64,000 nucleotides of DNA from contig OZ287698.1 in the NCBI GenBank assembly GCA_965649825.1, positions 620,001-684,000 of the forward strand. The letters are read 5' to 3'. The notes under the pieces were generated by a model. The model made no database searches and had not been told where the DNA came from. It saw only the letters and a list, made by a program, of their open reading frames with translations. Below are positions 1 through 12,163 of the stretch, one piece after another (position 1 is the stretch's first letter; each line of letters starts with the position of its first letter). Made by a program: the position numbers and the translations under genes. The DNA is from Penicillus capitatus (taxonomy: Eukaryota; Chlorophyta).

Positions 1-34
1 CGGTTTTTTGTTTGTGCATGCACCGAACTGTTAG

Positions 35-1902
35 ATGACCGAGCGTCAAAAAAGACAACGACTGACGTACACACGCGAAATCGCCCTGGCGCAGGGGCAG
101 GTAAGACAGAAACGTCGTCGAGGGAGAGCAGTCAGGACAACGACGATGCGGCATTGTAGGCGCTGGTGTTCGATGGCGTTGCGCGTCTGAAGGTCCTCGA
201 AGGGTCGCTCTTGGTTTTCGGGTACGTCTCGGCAGTACGGGCGATGCCGAAGGCGATGTCTATGTGTATAGGAGACGGCTGGATCCATCGCCGGCGACGT
301 TTTTGTGTTCTTCCCTCGGTGGCAGTGGAATAGGATTGCGATTGGAGACGGCTAGAGACGTCAAGACCGTCTTCGTTTTGGAATATCTCGTGTCCTCCGA
401 TCATGATCCGGAAGAGACGTATCGACTGTGGACTCTTGGCGACGCTGGCGCCCCGAGATCGGTCTTGTGTCCTCGAGAATGGACAGACGTTCTTGTGTCC
501 CCAATGGCGGCGGCAACGGAGTCGTATCTCGTCTGTGGACAAAGGAATGCTGGAAAATCGATGTTCAGTCGGTTCCTCGCAAATACGATGCTGAGCGAAC
601 CGAACGTCGTCGTCGGTTTTATGGACATCGATCCGGGGCAAACGGAATTCACGACGCCAGTTGGCAAAGATATTGGTCGTGCCCTAAGTGACGACGGTTT
701 GCGTATCAGGGAATGCTGAGTCTTCACAGACTGAGGCGCGATCGGCTCTACACCTTTCCCTTTACATCCGAGAGCGAAATGCTTCGGAGTTACTATCTGG
801 TAGGACGGCCATCGACGTCTCTTCAATACAGATGTCTATCAGGGATCGTTAACGCCAAGCGATGCACCTGAGCAATACATTGCGTGTATTGCTGCACTGT
901 TCGACTGTTGGAAACGTCTGGTGCTCGACGCCGCGACAGAAAAGCGTCATGTTCTGATCGTCCATGCCAGCGGCTGGATTGAGGGATTGGGTGAAGACGC
1001 ATTGGCCCATATCTGTCGACAGAGATGGTGTACACAAGGTAGGAGCATCGCACGATCGAGTTCACGACTCACCACCAGACGATTTAGTCTATCACCTGAC
1101 GGATGAGCAGATGGACGGAAAGGACCCATCGTCCGAGATGCGTGTGCAATGTCTGCCTAGTTTTTGGTCGTGTACTGCCTCCGCCTCTTCCGTAAAGACT
1201 CCGGACGAAACGAGAAAGAAGGCGCAGGTGAAGAATGCAGCACGGCAGAGGGAACAGATGTGGATACGATGGATTCATCGTTGCGTCCAGGCATCTCCTC
1301 CTGTGTACATCACCATCACATCATGCAGTCATAACCGTAGCATGAACACTATCTGCATCTGCAGGCTGTCGATTCCATCGGGAGATCGATTAAAAGCGCT
1401 TGTGGCTCGATTGGAGAGCTGTCCACCTTACTCTGTGCATATAAGCACCTTGACCGTTGAATTTTTGAGAGGGAAACCGTCATGCCGCGGGGAAGGTATG
1501 TACACTTCAGCTTCTCTTCCTACTTTGCGTTCGTTCGTTCGTTCGTTCTATTTTTTCCTTCATACAGATCTCGCGCGTCTGCTCCTTCACTCGATTGTCG
1601 GGCTGTGTCGACGCAGCGATGAAGACGAGGACAAGGTGCTGCCGTGTTTGGGCATCGCCCTCGTGCGTTCAGTGCGTCGTGAAGTGCTCTACGTCCTCAC
1701 GGAGCTGCCGTCGTCGTGCCTCGCCCAGATCAATGCCGTGCAGGTAGGTGCCTCGTGTCTACATCATCTGCATCACCATCCTTCGGACCAGGTTGGCGTG
1801 CTGCACCTACCGAACACGTGTGTGACGTCCTTTCGTTCGGAGGGTCGGTTTAACGGACCGTTGTCAATGTCGAGCTGCCGGATTGGTGAATACGGACAGT
1901 AA
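35..1902 (+). CDS. GRC3: GRC3/NOL9-type polynucleotide 5'-hydroxyl kinase
   Basis: In yeast and animals this family phosphorylates RNA 5' ends during ITS2 pre-rRNA processing in the nucleolus. The ATG at 35 follows an in-frame stop and gives MTERQKRQR. Joining exons across introns 101-159, 222-271, 660-709 and 800-842 (GT-AG) restores the family pattern: an N-terminal beta domain (KVLEGSLLVFG), P-loop GQRNAGKS, the Walker B-like run MDIDPGQTEFTTPGMLSL, then HVLIVHASGWIEGLGED. The C-terminal half runs from about 1040 to 1902. One more intron lies near 1000-1045; I could not place it. Another spans about 1495-1567, and a further one about 1744-1791. Family assignment is strong; the exact 3' end is less sure. 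Confidence 0.88.
1528..1547. repeat. CGTT x5 microsatellite
   Basis: Five perfect copies of CGTT, followed by a T-rich stretch. It sits inside the intron of the GRC3 gene at about 1495-1567 and looks like part of a pyrimidine-rich acceptor region. Confidence 0.8.
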
Positions 1903-2147
1903 ACCCATCAAGCGGCGACCATTAGTCAACGGTTTCAATCAGGCTTCAGTCTCGTGTCAGGGAAGGCTTTGTGGCTTACCGTTGCGATACGTTCAAAGAT
2001 TTCAAAAAAATCCAGCTGTTTAAGCGATTCTGCGTTTAAACGTTCTCCCGCGCTTCCCGCGTATTGCACCATCTTTTATTGTCTTTCTCCGTCCTGTCAA
2101 TTTGGTACCAGTCGGAAGCTACCAAGTTGGGGAAACCAAAGCGCAAG

Positions 2148-3405
2148 ATGGCGTTCCTAAAACGCCTTCTTTGTACAACCGTCCCCGTGGCTGCTTTTCT
2201 ATGTGACGATTCAAGTTCTAGGTTGCGGAAGCGCGTGCAAAGTGAAATACGAAGGCGAGCCGCAGAGGCGGACGAGAGCAAAGCGCAGCACACCGTGTCG
2301 CGGTTTTAAATCAAAATCCAAAACGGCACCTGCCTCCGGGGCTGAGGACTGCGATACCTCGAGTTCTTCACCTTCATCTTCATCATCCGGAAGCCCGCGT
2401 TCCGTTCTGGCTACTATTGTCCTGGAAGAACACCAATCACAGGAAACCAACAACAACGCATCACATTCATGTCACAAACACTCCAAGTCCTACTCGAGTG
2501 TTTCTTCGGTTGGAAGAAAGCTCGTTGAAAATCTAGCAGACGAAGTTGTGGAAGACTTCATTGCTTCGAAACTGATGCTGCCACCATCTGTGGCCGTAGC
2601 ACCTTCTCCCGCTCAAGATGCCCCTCGGCCCTCTGGTGCCATTCCGCCGACACTTCCGGATCAAGAGGACGTTCCATCGAACGATCTGGAAGCGACAACG
2701 ACCGCCGAGGATGTTTTCCGAGACTTACCGAATAAAGGCGTCGCCCAAGAGGAAGTAGATGATGATCTGATAGATTCCGCCTTTGAAGCACGTGATAACA
2801 ATTTCAAAGAGAAACGTGCCTATTTCGAACAGCGAAGCCGTAGCGAAGTTGAAGAAAGGGCCGAAAAAATAAAGAGCACGGCCAGGATGAAGCCGACATT
2901 AGAGTCTCAGCAGATAGGAGATGGTCATGGCTCGACAGACACGACTGTCGGCATGCATGAGCAGCATTGGAGCCAGTCAGGACCTCTCCGGACAACAACT
3001 GACCACCCTACCGGAGAAGGCGTTTTTTCTACCAACAAGTCTCTCAGTCGCGTCAACAGTGGAAGGAGTTGGATCCTCGAACTCAAAGATACTGGACAGG
3101 CCTCGTCTTCAGCGACCATACCAGACGATATCGCATTTGAAGAGGAGGCTCCTGTCAATAACGAAAGAGATAACCCGCCGTTTTTCAGTGGAGCCTGTGT
3201 TGTGCGGCGCGTCTTCCGTGCAGAGAGTCTCGCGGAGGAAGAGAGCGAGAGTTCAGACGGAAGTGTAATTTCTGTGGAGATTAACTCCGGTCCACGGGAT
3301 ACAAATGACGATGGGCAGAGCTCCGAGCATGCCCTCGAATGGTATTTCTCAATGACGAGGAAGACAGCAAACGACAGTTTGACAACAGATCACCACCACC
3401 AATAA
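2148..3405 (+). CDS. Hypothetical low-complexity, Ser/Glu-rich protein
   Basis: I do not recognise this protein. A long open frame runs from about 2203 to the TAA at 3405 and is rich in Ser, Glu and Asp, with a run of serines (about 2350-2390) and many charged stretches, so it is probably largely disordered. The upstream ATG at 2148 (MAFLKRLLCTTVPVAAFL) lies in another frame and would give a hydrophobic N-terminus. A small intron of about 40 nt would join it to the main frame. That start is an inference; without it no ATG opens the main frame nearby. The gene follows GRC3 on the same strand. Confidence 0.5.
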
Positions 3406-3762
3406 ACTAGCCAGTGACGCAGGATGACTGCAACGACGACGACGACTCGCTGACGTTTTTCCTATCTATACCTGCTGTGGAACGTGGATTTCAGTTCCTC
3501 TGCTGTCGTCGACTGAGATCTGACTTTCCTCTAACTTCTGTATTTTGGAAGCAGCGGCCTGAAGGGATCTCTCAACGAATTCGATGGTATGCCTCGCGGC
3601 ATACACTCTTTGCATTTCTTCTTGGCCACATGAGCTGCAGTGTTGATCTGTATGGACCCAGCAAGAGTGGATTTCATTGCATTGTTGTTGTTGTGGTGCC
3701 GTGTCTCAGTTTTATGAACAATATTGATGATTAAAGGAATCTATAAGACTTCCGCGTTCATT

Positions 3763-5342
3763 TCAATCGGAGAAGTAATCGCACAAGTATCCATTTACCC
3801 AATTCTCACCAAACGATTTCTCAATCGCCATACGCAGTTGCTCATGATTACGACTCCTGATCAAAAACCTGAACACTCAATCAAGTCTATCATCTGTCTG
3901 CGAATCGCACACGTGAACCCACTTCTTATGAGCAGACGCAATTTCTATCTGTCTTTCTTTGGAATCCAACGGCTCCACAATTTCAGCAGTCTGGGCAATG
4001 CCAAAGTGATGGGTTGGATAAACGAGCAAGGCTCGCTCACTTTCATGTACACCTTGCTCAAGAGAGAGGTGTAGGACAAGAAACGGACGGACTCGTTATC
4101 GTCTTTAGGCGCAAAAGTTATCATAAAGGGAGAACGGATGCCGCTTGTCCAATTCGGATGGGAACGATTCGAGTCGATAGACTCTCTTTGTAACAATTGC
4201 ATGCCCTTCGATCGAAAACAAAACGTCACACATCCATTCCCCTCCCCTCCCCCCAATCCCATCGAATCACGACAGGGACACACGCACCTCAGCATAGATA
4301 TCTGGCAAGGACTGATCCGCAGTGACAGGAAAGAGATCCACAGAGCCCAACGAGATTCTCTTCGTACCCATCTGAAGGAGACGCGCCCTTCCGCACAACG
4401 ACAGATAGTAAACAGGCATACCATGTCGACATTGAAGATGGGCATATCGTACTCTGGCTTAGGAATCATGTAACAGCGCAAGAACTACGACAGGGGATGG
4501 ATGGATGGATGGGAGAATTGCATCGATGTGGCGAAGATGACCTGGAGTCCATCCTGTCGGACGCCGACACCCATATGCAGTTTCTTAAACTTGTCGCTGA
4601 AGTACGTGCGATTCTCCAGAAACATACGTGGGTATCTAAAAGCAGGCAGCTTGTCATCCATCATATCTCTACGATGTCATCACTCTGGATCGTCGATGGA
4701 TGGATCGTCTGCATCCCGTGTAAAGGCTTCGCCTTGTTCGAGCTCTTTATCCATCGAATCCACAAATTTCAGCTTCTTCTTCTTGATAGGAAGCAATCCG
4801 AATCCACCTGACAGCGAACAGCAAGGATATTTTGCTTGGGAACTTCGAAAGGAGACTGTGTTCCAGGATCTGTCTCCAGAGGCCCTCGATCTCCGAGGCC
4901 AGATAAGCGAACTCCGGAGCGAGCATTTTTTTGACAAGCCACAATCCCATGCCAACCAGTCGACGCACCACTTCCGGAGATGCCGCTCCCTATATGGATG
5001 TGGCTGAGAAGGCAAGGAAGGCGTTTTGTTCGGAAGAGGATGGACCTCTTTGGTATAGACTTCGAAGGTGACCCAGTCTTTCCATGGATGATCGCTTTCA
5101 AAGACGTCACGCTTGAATTCTTCACTTGCCTTGGCCTTCAGGATGCATTCCTCTGCAATCGGGAATCTCAGTTGGATGACACAGCAGCTGCGGATCGATA
5201 CGTCGTCGCAGCGGATCTCGGGATGAAGTTGCTGTTCCTTCGACTCCGTGTCGAGAGACACGCAGTGGACAACGGCTGGCGAAAGATGCAGCTGGTGACG
5301 GACAGAGGCGACGCTTCCCTCTCTGTCGTTGTATTCCGACAT
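3763..5342 (-). CDS. Ferredoxin-dependent bilin reductase (HY2/PcyA/PebA-B family)
   Basis: These plastid enzymes reduce biliverdin with ferredoxin to make phycobilins or phytochromobilin. Joining across a 57-nt intron (4485-4541) gives RYPRMFLENRTYFSDKF, KKLHMGVGVRQDGLQ and FLRCYMIPKPEYDMPIFNVD, the core signature of the family. The next exon gives ISLGSVDLFPVTADQSLPDI. The last exon reads EQLRMAIEKSFGENWVNGY and ends at the TGA at 3763-3765, as the family C-terminus does. The Asp of PIFNVD is present. The N-terminal 150 or so residues (from the ATG at 5342, including a 55-nt intron near 5000) are unlike the family and could hold a targeting region or belong to another gene. Which bilin is made cannot be told from motifs. 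A GGAT x4 repeat (4495-4510) lies in the intron. Confidence 0.85.
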
Positions 5343-5823
5343 CTGTCTGTCTCAGACAACGCGTGCATTCCATGAGACTGCGATCGAACTGAACGGACTC
5401 CTTCGGCAAGATCGAAGGACGATGGGTGTTTGATGAAGTGACCGAAGGGGAGGACAAATCTTCATTGCGTCAGTCATTAGAACAAAATTGTTGTGGTGGC
5501 TGTCTCCTTTGTGCTCAGAGATTCTAAGTCTCGACCTTTTCACGAGCCTCTGAGGCATCTGCAAATGAGGAGGCCCGGTTCAGTCCGTCGAGAAATGCCT
5601 TATGCGGCTCTCAGAGTCCGAGCTTCGATTCGTTGATCCATTTGATCCTGTCGCTTGCCCATCCCTATTTGACTAAAAGCCACCTTCAACGTGTTCTCGG
5701 AATTCCAAAGCTTTAGTTCAGCTGAGTAGCACCAGCAAAGTGTCTCTTGAAGATCAGGCTGGCTGCCTTACGAGACTTCAGAGACCTATACATCCTTTCC
5801 AAAAAGCTTCAGAGCGACAATTC

Positions 5824-6747
5824 CTAGTCATTGATTCCTGCCTGCCACATGTCAGGATCAGAAGAATGAGCTTTCAATCGTTTATATGTTTCATTCGACA
5901 GTTTACGCATTGAAACCAAGACAGCTCGGCGTATGAGGCTGAAGACGGTTCTCTTGTAATAAAGGAGGCATCTTACATTCTGCACCTCAAAATCCGCCCA
6001 TCGATATTTCATCGAACTAACCCTACACGTATCAAGAAACCCTGACGCGCCTCCGACAAATTCGAGCTCGTCTGACAGAAACCGTGTTCCTGCGACACGG
6101 ACACACATGTTTTTGAGCATCCCCTCATCCGCAAATCCGATGTATATAATCACACAGCCTTCCCACCAATGAAAAAAGACCTCAGCATAACCTGAGACGA
6201 AAACCTCTTCGTTGACAATGCAATAGACGGAATGTTGGTTGTATGTAGGTTGTCCGGGCCTGGCCGTTCGAAAGAACGTACGGGGTCTCTACACGAGCCA
6301 GCTCGCTATTTCTTTTGCAATATTCAATGTTTTCCCAATTCCTGCCGCGTTCGGCAGTCTGTCTTTTGTCGCGACAAGTGGACGAGCAATTCGTCCACAT
6401 CCAGGAATTCTTTTCAATGACCCCGTAACCAGCGACACCGTTCTCCGTCGAATGGGACGTGTCACTCTCCTCTTAAGATTTACCACTGAAACATCCTTGA
6501 CAAAACGCAGCGGTCCAGCAATTCTGTTCCATGCCGGCCTTCTCTTCGTTAGGTTGCGGAAGCCGGAAACAGTACGCTCCTTTATGCCGACGACGGCATT
6601 CATAGTCCAAACTTGGAAGAAAGTCGTTTTAGCAGATTGCGTCGCTTGCGCTGTCCAGCTCCATAGGGTTCGCCACTGGATAGAGGATACTATCCCGCAA
6701 ACTCCACGCGCTGCCGATCGCACAACACGTTTACCGCGCCCAAACAT
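5824..6747 (-). CDS. Hypothetical protein, two or more exons
   Basis: I do not recognise this protein. The first exon starts at an ATG near 6747 (MFGRGKRVVRSAARGVCGIV) and is very basic, compatible with an organelle-targeting start. A second frame then runs from about 6190 to the TAG near 5824 and includes GYAEVFFHWWEGCVIIYIGF and ELEFVGGASGFLDTC. A GT-AG intron of about 90 nt ending near 6200 would keep the frame. A weakly hydrophobic stretch sits at the exon 2 start. The opposite strand is also open here, so strand choice rests on continuity and composition. The region 5390-5823 downstream holds nothing I can support. Confidence 0.45.
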
Positions 6748-7072
6748 AATAAACAACCTCTCCTTTCAATAAGACGACAAAATCGATGCGGTCAAAAAGA
6801 CAACGCTGGACGCAGTCGTCTGTTCTCGCCTTTACAAATCAGAGAATGGCTTTCGAACAGCGTTCTTTACGACAGTCCGCAATTGATCGATATGAAACGA
6901 CGTGACAAGGAATGAAAAAAAAAACGTCGATAGAACGTCGTCCTTTACGCACGTCATTCAGATCGACTGCCGTCTAGAAACGAGCGTCACTGATACCTTT
7001 CGAGATCGTGCTCTTCTGGCCGACTGACATCGTTGTTACGTTTTCACGAAGACTGAGTCTCGGGGCCGAGCC

Positions 7073-9977
7073 ATGAAGTTCAACATCCAAGAAGTCCCCG
7101 TCTATTTTCCCTACCCGTTTATGTATCCGGAACAGTACAAGTACATGTGTCATTTGAAACGAAGTCTGGACGTCAACGGACACTGCCTTCTTGAAGTCAC
7201 TGATGCCCTCCTGCTGATAAGAGATCACTCACTGTGGTGTGGAAGTGCAGATGCCTACAGGAACGGGAAAGACGATCGCACTGCTCTCCTTCATCACTTC
7301 CTATCAACTCGTACGGCCTGACATCGGAAAACTGATCTACTGTACACGGACGGTGCCCGAGATGGAAAAGGCAAGGGCCGTGCGAAAATGATAGGAAAGT
7401 GGGAGACGGCACTTGTATGTAGGTGTTGAAGGAACTGAAACATCTAGCGCATTATCGCCAGCGGTATTTTCCAGACGGTTTCGTTCCCGAGTTCCTCGCT
7501 ATGGGTCTCAGTTCCCGCAGCAATCTCTGCATACATCCTGATGTAGCAGGCATGTGATATCTATCCAAGATCTGCATATGGACTGAGGGACAGCTGCAGG
7601 TACTGGATATCGTGAAGTTGTCGATGCTCGGTGTCGACAGAAAACGGCGCCCTGGGTACGGGAGGAACGCAAACGCCAAGGATTGCCTCCTATTCCGGAC
7701 ATCGAGGATCTCTCTGGCTGCTGCTTCTATGAGAAGTATGATAAGGCAGAGCAGGACTCCGAGATCAACATTCCTTCAGGTCCATCCACATTTCCTGTCG
7801 CCGCAGCATCGCATTTGCTGTAGGTGTATACACTTTGGGCGATCTGCGTGCTTTCGGAAGGGAACGTGGTTGGTGTCCTTACTTCCTGGCACGGCATACG
7901 ATCGCCTATTCCAACGTCATTGTGTTCAACTACCAGTACATGATCGATCCGAAAGTGGCAGAGACGGTGTCGAGTCACTTCGAGCAGAACTGTGTCGTGG
8001 TGTTTGATGAAGCGCACAACATCGATAACAATGCAATCGAAGCCCTCAGCGTGTTTCTGAACAAACAAGCACTGCATGCAGCAAAACAGAACATCAAGAG
8101 CCTCAATCAGGTCCATTGATAATGAGATAAGCATACAGGAAATATACAAAGGGGCACAGAAAGTGAAGCAAAGCAAGGGACATGTGGCAGAGAGACTCAG
8201 AGAAGAGCACCAGCGACTGGTAGAGGGTCTCGTTGTGCAAGGCACGTGTTCCTCATATATTCTGTGGCCTCTTCGATACGGATGGATGTGTCAGGAGTTG
8301 TTCCGCGTGAAGATATTGATGTTCTGGCAAATCCAGTCACGTCATCTCATCTCCCTCAGGTCTGAACAAGAGAAGCAGGAATTGATACTCTATAATAGAG
8401 ACGGCATGCAGGAAGCAGTCCCGGGAAATATTCGGAGGGCGGAGCATTTCGTGTCCTTTCTCAATCGATTTCTGAACTACCTGTGGACGCGTCTGGACGT
8501 GGATGAAGTCGAAGCAGAAGGGCCGGATTCGTTCATTCGTCGCATTCCCTCCGATAGTGGCATCAACAAGAAATCTCTGAGGCAAGGAATTCTCTCCTAT
8601 TTAGCACTCAATTTGAAAAGCCTGTAGGTTTTGTCACGATCGCCTACACTCGCTCATCAACACGCTCGAGATCGATAACACGGATGACTACCTGCCGATT
8701 CGGCTTGTGTCCGATCTCGGTACCTTGATCGGCACATATTCCGAAGGATTCCAGATTATCATCGAACCGTATGATGAACGAACGGTCCACAGTCCGGAGG
8801 AGCCCATTTTGCAGCTGGCCTGTTTGGACGCATCCATTGCTATGGCGCCCGTTTTCCAGAAGTTTCGATCCGTCATCATCACATCCGGAACGCTCAGTCC
8901 ATTGGACTTCTTTCCAAAGATCCTGGAGTTTCATCCCGTCGTGGCAGAGAGCCTAAGCATGACATTGTCCAGAGAGTGTCTCTGTCCTGTCGTCGTCAAA
9001 GCTGGAACAGATCAGATGCCGGTCGGTATCTCACACCACCTCCAAGTTTCCGGACAGCTGTTCTGATGCATACGGCAGGTGAGTACAGACATCAAGACGC
9101 GACACGAGGATTCAGTGATCCGGAACTATGGACGGCTGCTGGTCGAACTCTGCCGAGTGATTCCGGACGGCGTTGTCTGTTTTTTCGTGAGCTATGACTA
9201 CATGCAGAAAGTTGCCGAAAAATGGCACGTCATGAAGATTCTACACGAGATCTCACATTACAAGCTTCCGTTCTTCGAAACGAAGGTCACTCAACTGTCC
9301 ACTGCGTTATAGAAGATCTCCTGTGTGTTGCAGAATGTGGCCAAAACAACAGCGGCTTTGGAGAATTATCGTCGGGCATGCGACTGCGGAAGAGGCGCCG
9401 TGTTCTTTAGCATTGCCAGAGGTAAAGTGGCCGAGGGTATCGATTTTGAAGGCCACTATGGCCGATGCGTTGTGATGGTCGGCATTCCCTACCAGTACAC
9501 TCTATCCAGAGTCCTGCTGGCACGCCTTTCATACCTGCAGCAGAAGTTTAACATCACAAACAAAGACTACCTCAATTTCGATGCCTTGCGTCAAGCTGCT
9601 CAGTGTGTCGGCCGGGTCATTCGAGACAAAGGCGACTACGGTCTCTCCGTTATCTTGCGTTTGATCTGAGTGACCAGACGGTGTGATCCTGTCCAGGACT
9701 CATGGTTTTTGCAGATAGGCGTTATGGCCGTTCCGACAAGATCGGGAAACTGCCTGCTTGGATTCGTGAGTATCTGAAGCCTGCGCATCTAAATCTCTCG
9801 ACCGACATGATGCTCTACATCGCAAAGGCCTTCATGTGTAAAATGGCGCAGCCGTTTCCACGAAGCGAGCAGGCACATAGCTTGCTTACGGAAGCGCAGG
9901 TCCATCAACTGGAACAGAGCGGCAACGAAATGGACGTGGATCAGGATCCTGCCACACAAGCGCCACAGATGATGTGA
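7073..9977 (+). CDS. ERCC2: TFIIH subunit XPD/ERCC2, 5'-3' DNA helicase
   Basis: This is the Fe-S helicase of TFIIH, acting in nucleotide excision repair and transcription initiation. The ATG at 7073 gives [20 protein letters not shown]. Intron 7196-7250 (55 nt) separates the start from the Walker A MPTGTGKT. Intron 7371-7422 joins PEMEK to [19 protein letters not shown] and uses a GC donor. All four Fe-S cysteines are visible: [20 protein letters not shown] and GWCPYF. The DEAH box is [10 protein letters not shown] near 8000. Motifs IV-VI include [30 protein letters not shown] and [19 protein letters not shown]. The gene ends with an acidic tail at the TGA 9975-9977. There are at least five more small introns. 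Length and motif order fit full-length XPD. Confidence 0.97.
7371..7422 (+). other. GC-AG intron in XPD
   Basis: The conserved protein run [13 protein letters not shown] is interrupted by 52 nt that start GCAAGG and end TATGTAG. Only the GC donor keeps both frame and conserved residues, so this is a GC-AG intron among GT-AG neighbours. Confidence 0.8.
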
Positions 9978-10383
9978 TGCGTGACCCGGTAACAGTCTTA
10001 AAGGATCACCAAAAGAGATCTCGGACATCGCACTGGAGTGAAATGCACCGCAGTGGCACACGTTCATCGCATTCCGTTCCTTCTCGCGGACTCTAGCTGT
10101 GAAGCTCTGTCCGTCTTTTGCCAGCAATCCGACGTTTCTGCAACAGTGGACGTCGTCAGATGTTGATGCGTTTCGATGACGAGAACGTATCGCTCTCTTT
10201 TCATCGCATTTGCGCTGCACAGAATCGTTCTTGTTGCCCAGCGATCGAAAATCACAATGGGCGATGCGTTACTCGATCGACTTATGTACAGATAATCATT
10301 TCACCTTTTAAACGACGTGGTGTCCTTGCGCCTATCTGACGGACGTCACACACTGTTCTTAAAGACAGGAGTTTGAATTTCCG

Positions 10384-12058
10384 ATGGATCCAGTCGTCTA
10401 TCTCGACGAAACGCTGAAGAGCTTCTTTCAGCGTCAAACAGAGGATGAGCAAGTTTGGGATGCGTGTTTGTCTACCTCTGCGTCATGTTTCGAAGCAGGT
10501 AGGACTGCTCGTTGGACGCCTGGCTCCTCGTTGCGAAGTTCTGGACTGTGTGTTCACACCTGAAGTGTCTCTCTCTTGTGGATGACGTTTTTTGCAAGGC
10601 CTGCGATTAGGAAGATATGAAGGCAAACAGTGAGCTAGAGTCGGAGAGATTGGCTGCTGCTGTGCTCGATCACGGTCGCTTTGTCAATCGAATCCTGCCA
10701 GGAGGTCCAAGCTTCTCGTCTCTATTCACCCTCGAGCACACAGATGCCTTACAGGACTCTTTGTCGTGGGTGTTTATTGCTTTTTACAGAAGACGAAGCG
10801 TCTCACTCTTGTCACACATCTGAAGAAGGTCATCCGAAAGATATATGAAGATGGACCATCGTTCGGTGCGATCCCTGCCTGATGTTTGAGAAAGAAGCCT
10901 TGATACTGTGCCGAGATTAGACGTGCCTCAAGAACGCTGGATACTTGAGACCGCGCTGCCTGATGCAAAGCGAACGTTGACATGCATTCCGATGTCGAGA
11001 GGCGGTGCTGCGAAGGAGACGGTTGGCAACATTCAGTTCCAGAAATTGACGCAGCCCTTAATCCCAGTTCACTGCAAGTTGACAATCTCGGGCGACTTAG
11101 TGGCCTTTTACACTATTCTTGACTTTAGATATCGTTTTCACTGCGATCTCCCTTTTGCAGAAGAGAGACCGACGCTCAGTGCCATCAGGAAACAGATCGT
11201 GGCCATACAATCCACAGCTATTCAGTGAGAGAGCAAATGGACGCTATTGATCTCACGAACTGCGTCCTGACAGAGAGGCAGTTCCAGCAATGGATGCACA
11301 AGTGGTGGACGGAAACCGTGTCGTTGAGGAGGTTGTATCGAACGGCTGTATCCAGCTGCAACTGTGGACGCCATTTGGCACGAGCAAATCTATCGACGAT
11401 ACACCTATCAAGAGTCATCTGGCTCTACAGGGAGTGATGGATTGCAGAGCCCTGTGCAGCATGAGCGATACACTTCAGAGGGCAACAGATTATCTAAAAG
11501 TGAAGAACAGCCACCCCATCCAAGCATCGCTGACACCTCCTTGCATCACCAGACGGATGTTCTCCAAAGCCTCGTGTTCAGATTGAAGACGTTGGAAGAG
11601 TTGTACGAAGAAGAGCTGATGTTGGATGCCGGTGAGGTGTATGAACTTCCCCGACGGGTGTGGGGAAAATGGAAGGTACAATGCTGTTGTGTGCATATGC
11701 GATATGTGATCATTGATCTGTCAATGAAGTTTGGAGCTCATCTGTGCGATTACTTGACGAGAGGCGAATCGAAAGCCGATGCACAGCACAACATTCAAGA
11801 GCTCATGCACTTCTCACTCACAGAAGTGTGACCATCCATGTTTGGCGGCGCCGCCAGACGAGGCATCCCGGATTGCTCTAGATGGAAGATCGTGAGAAGC
11901 CCTCAAACGTTTCCGCGATTCCAGAGTCGTGGTGGAGTCCCTTGGAATCCGATAGCCACACGAAAGTGCATAATAGAAGACTGCCACTAAGTACAGCAGT
12001 CATTGTCTGCAGTGCACTGGTCGCTGTTGTCGCCGTTCTGTATCTGTCACTGTTCTAA
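10384..12058 (+). CDS. Hypothetical tail-anchored membrane protein
   Basis: I do not recognise the family. The ATG at 10384 opens MDPVVYLDETLKSFFQRQTE. Further coding segments appear in shifting frames, as expected with tiny introns: RLTLVTHLKKVIRKIYEDG near 10,800, QWMHKWWTETVSLRRLYRTA near 11,300 and RLKTLEELYEEELMLDAGEV near 11,600. The last exon has RLPLSTAVIVCSALVAVVAV followed by LYLSLF and a stop at 12,058, a single transmembrane helix at the very C-terminus. A tail-anchored protein facing the cytosol fits. A SNARE was considered, but no heptad SNARE core with a central Gln/Arg is visible. Internal exon borders are not resolved. Confidence 0.45.
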
Positions 12059-12163
12059 CTATTTACCACGGCATCCTTAGATTCAGATCTACATGTTATA
12101 CATTGAGATTAAATGCCATCGATCTCAACAATCAAAGACAGCAGCCTTGCCATTAAAAACCAT

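Noticed and set aside
3724-4074. Plus-strand frame of 116 codons
   Set aside because: Shadow of the last exons of the bilin reductase, whose minus-strand motifs are conserved.
10384-12058. SNARE (syntaxin 18 or Use1-like)
   Set aside because: Tail anchor fits, but no SNARE heptad core with a central Gln or Arg is visible before it.
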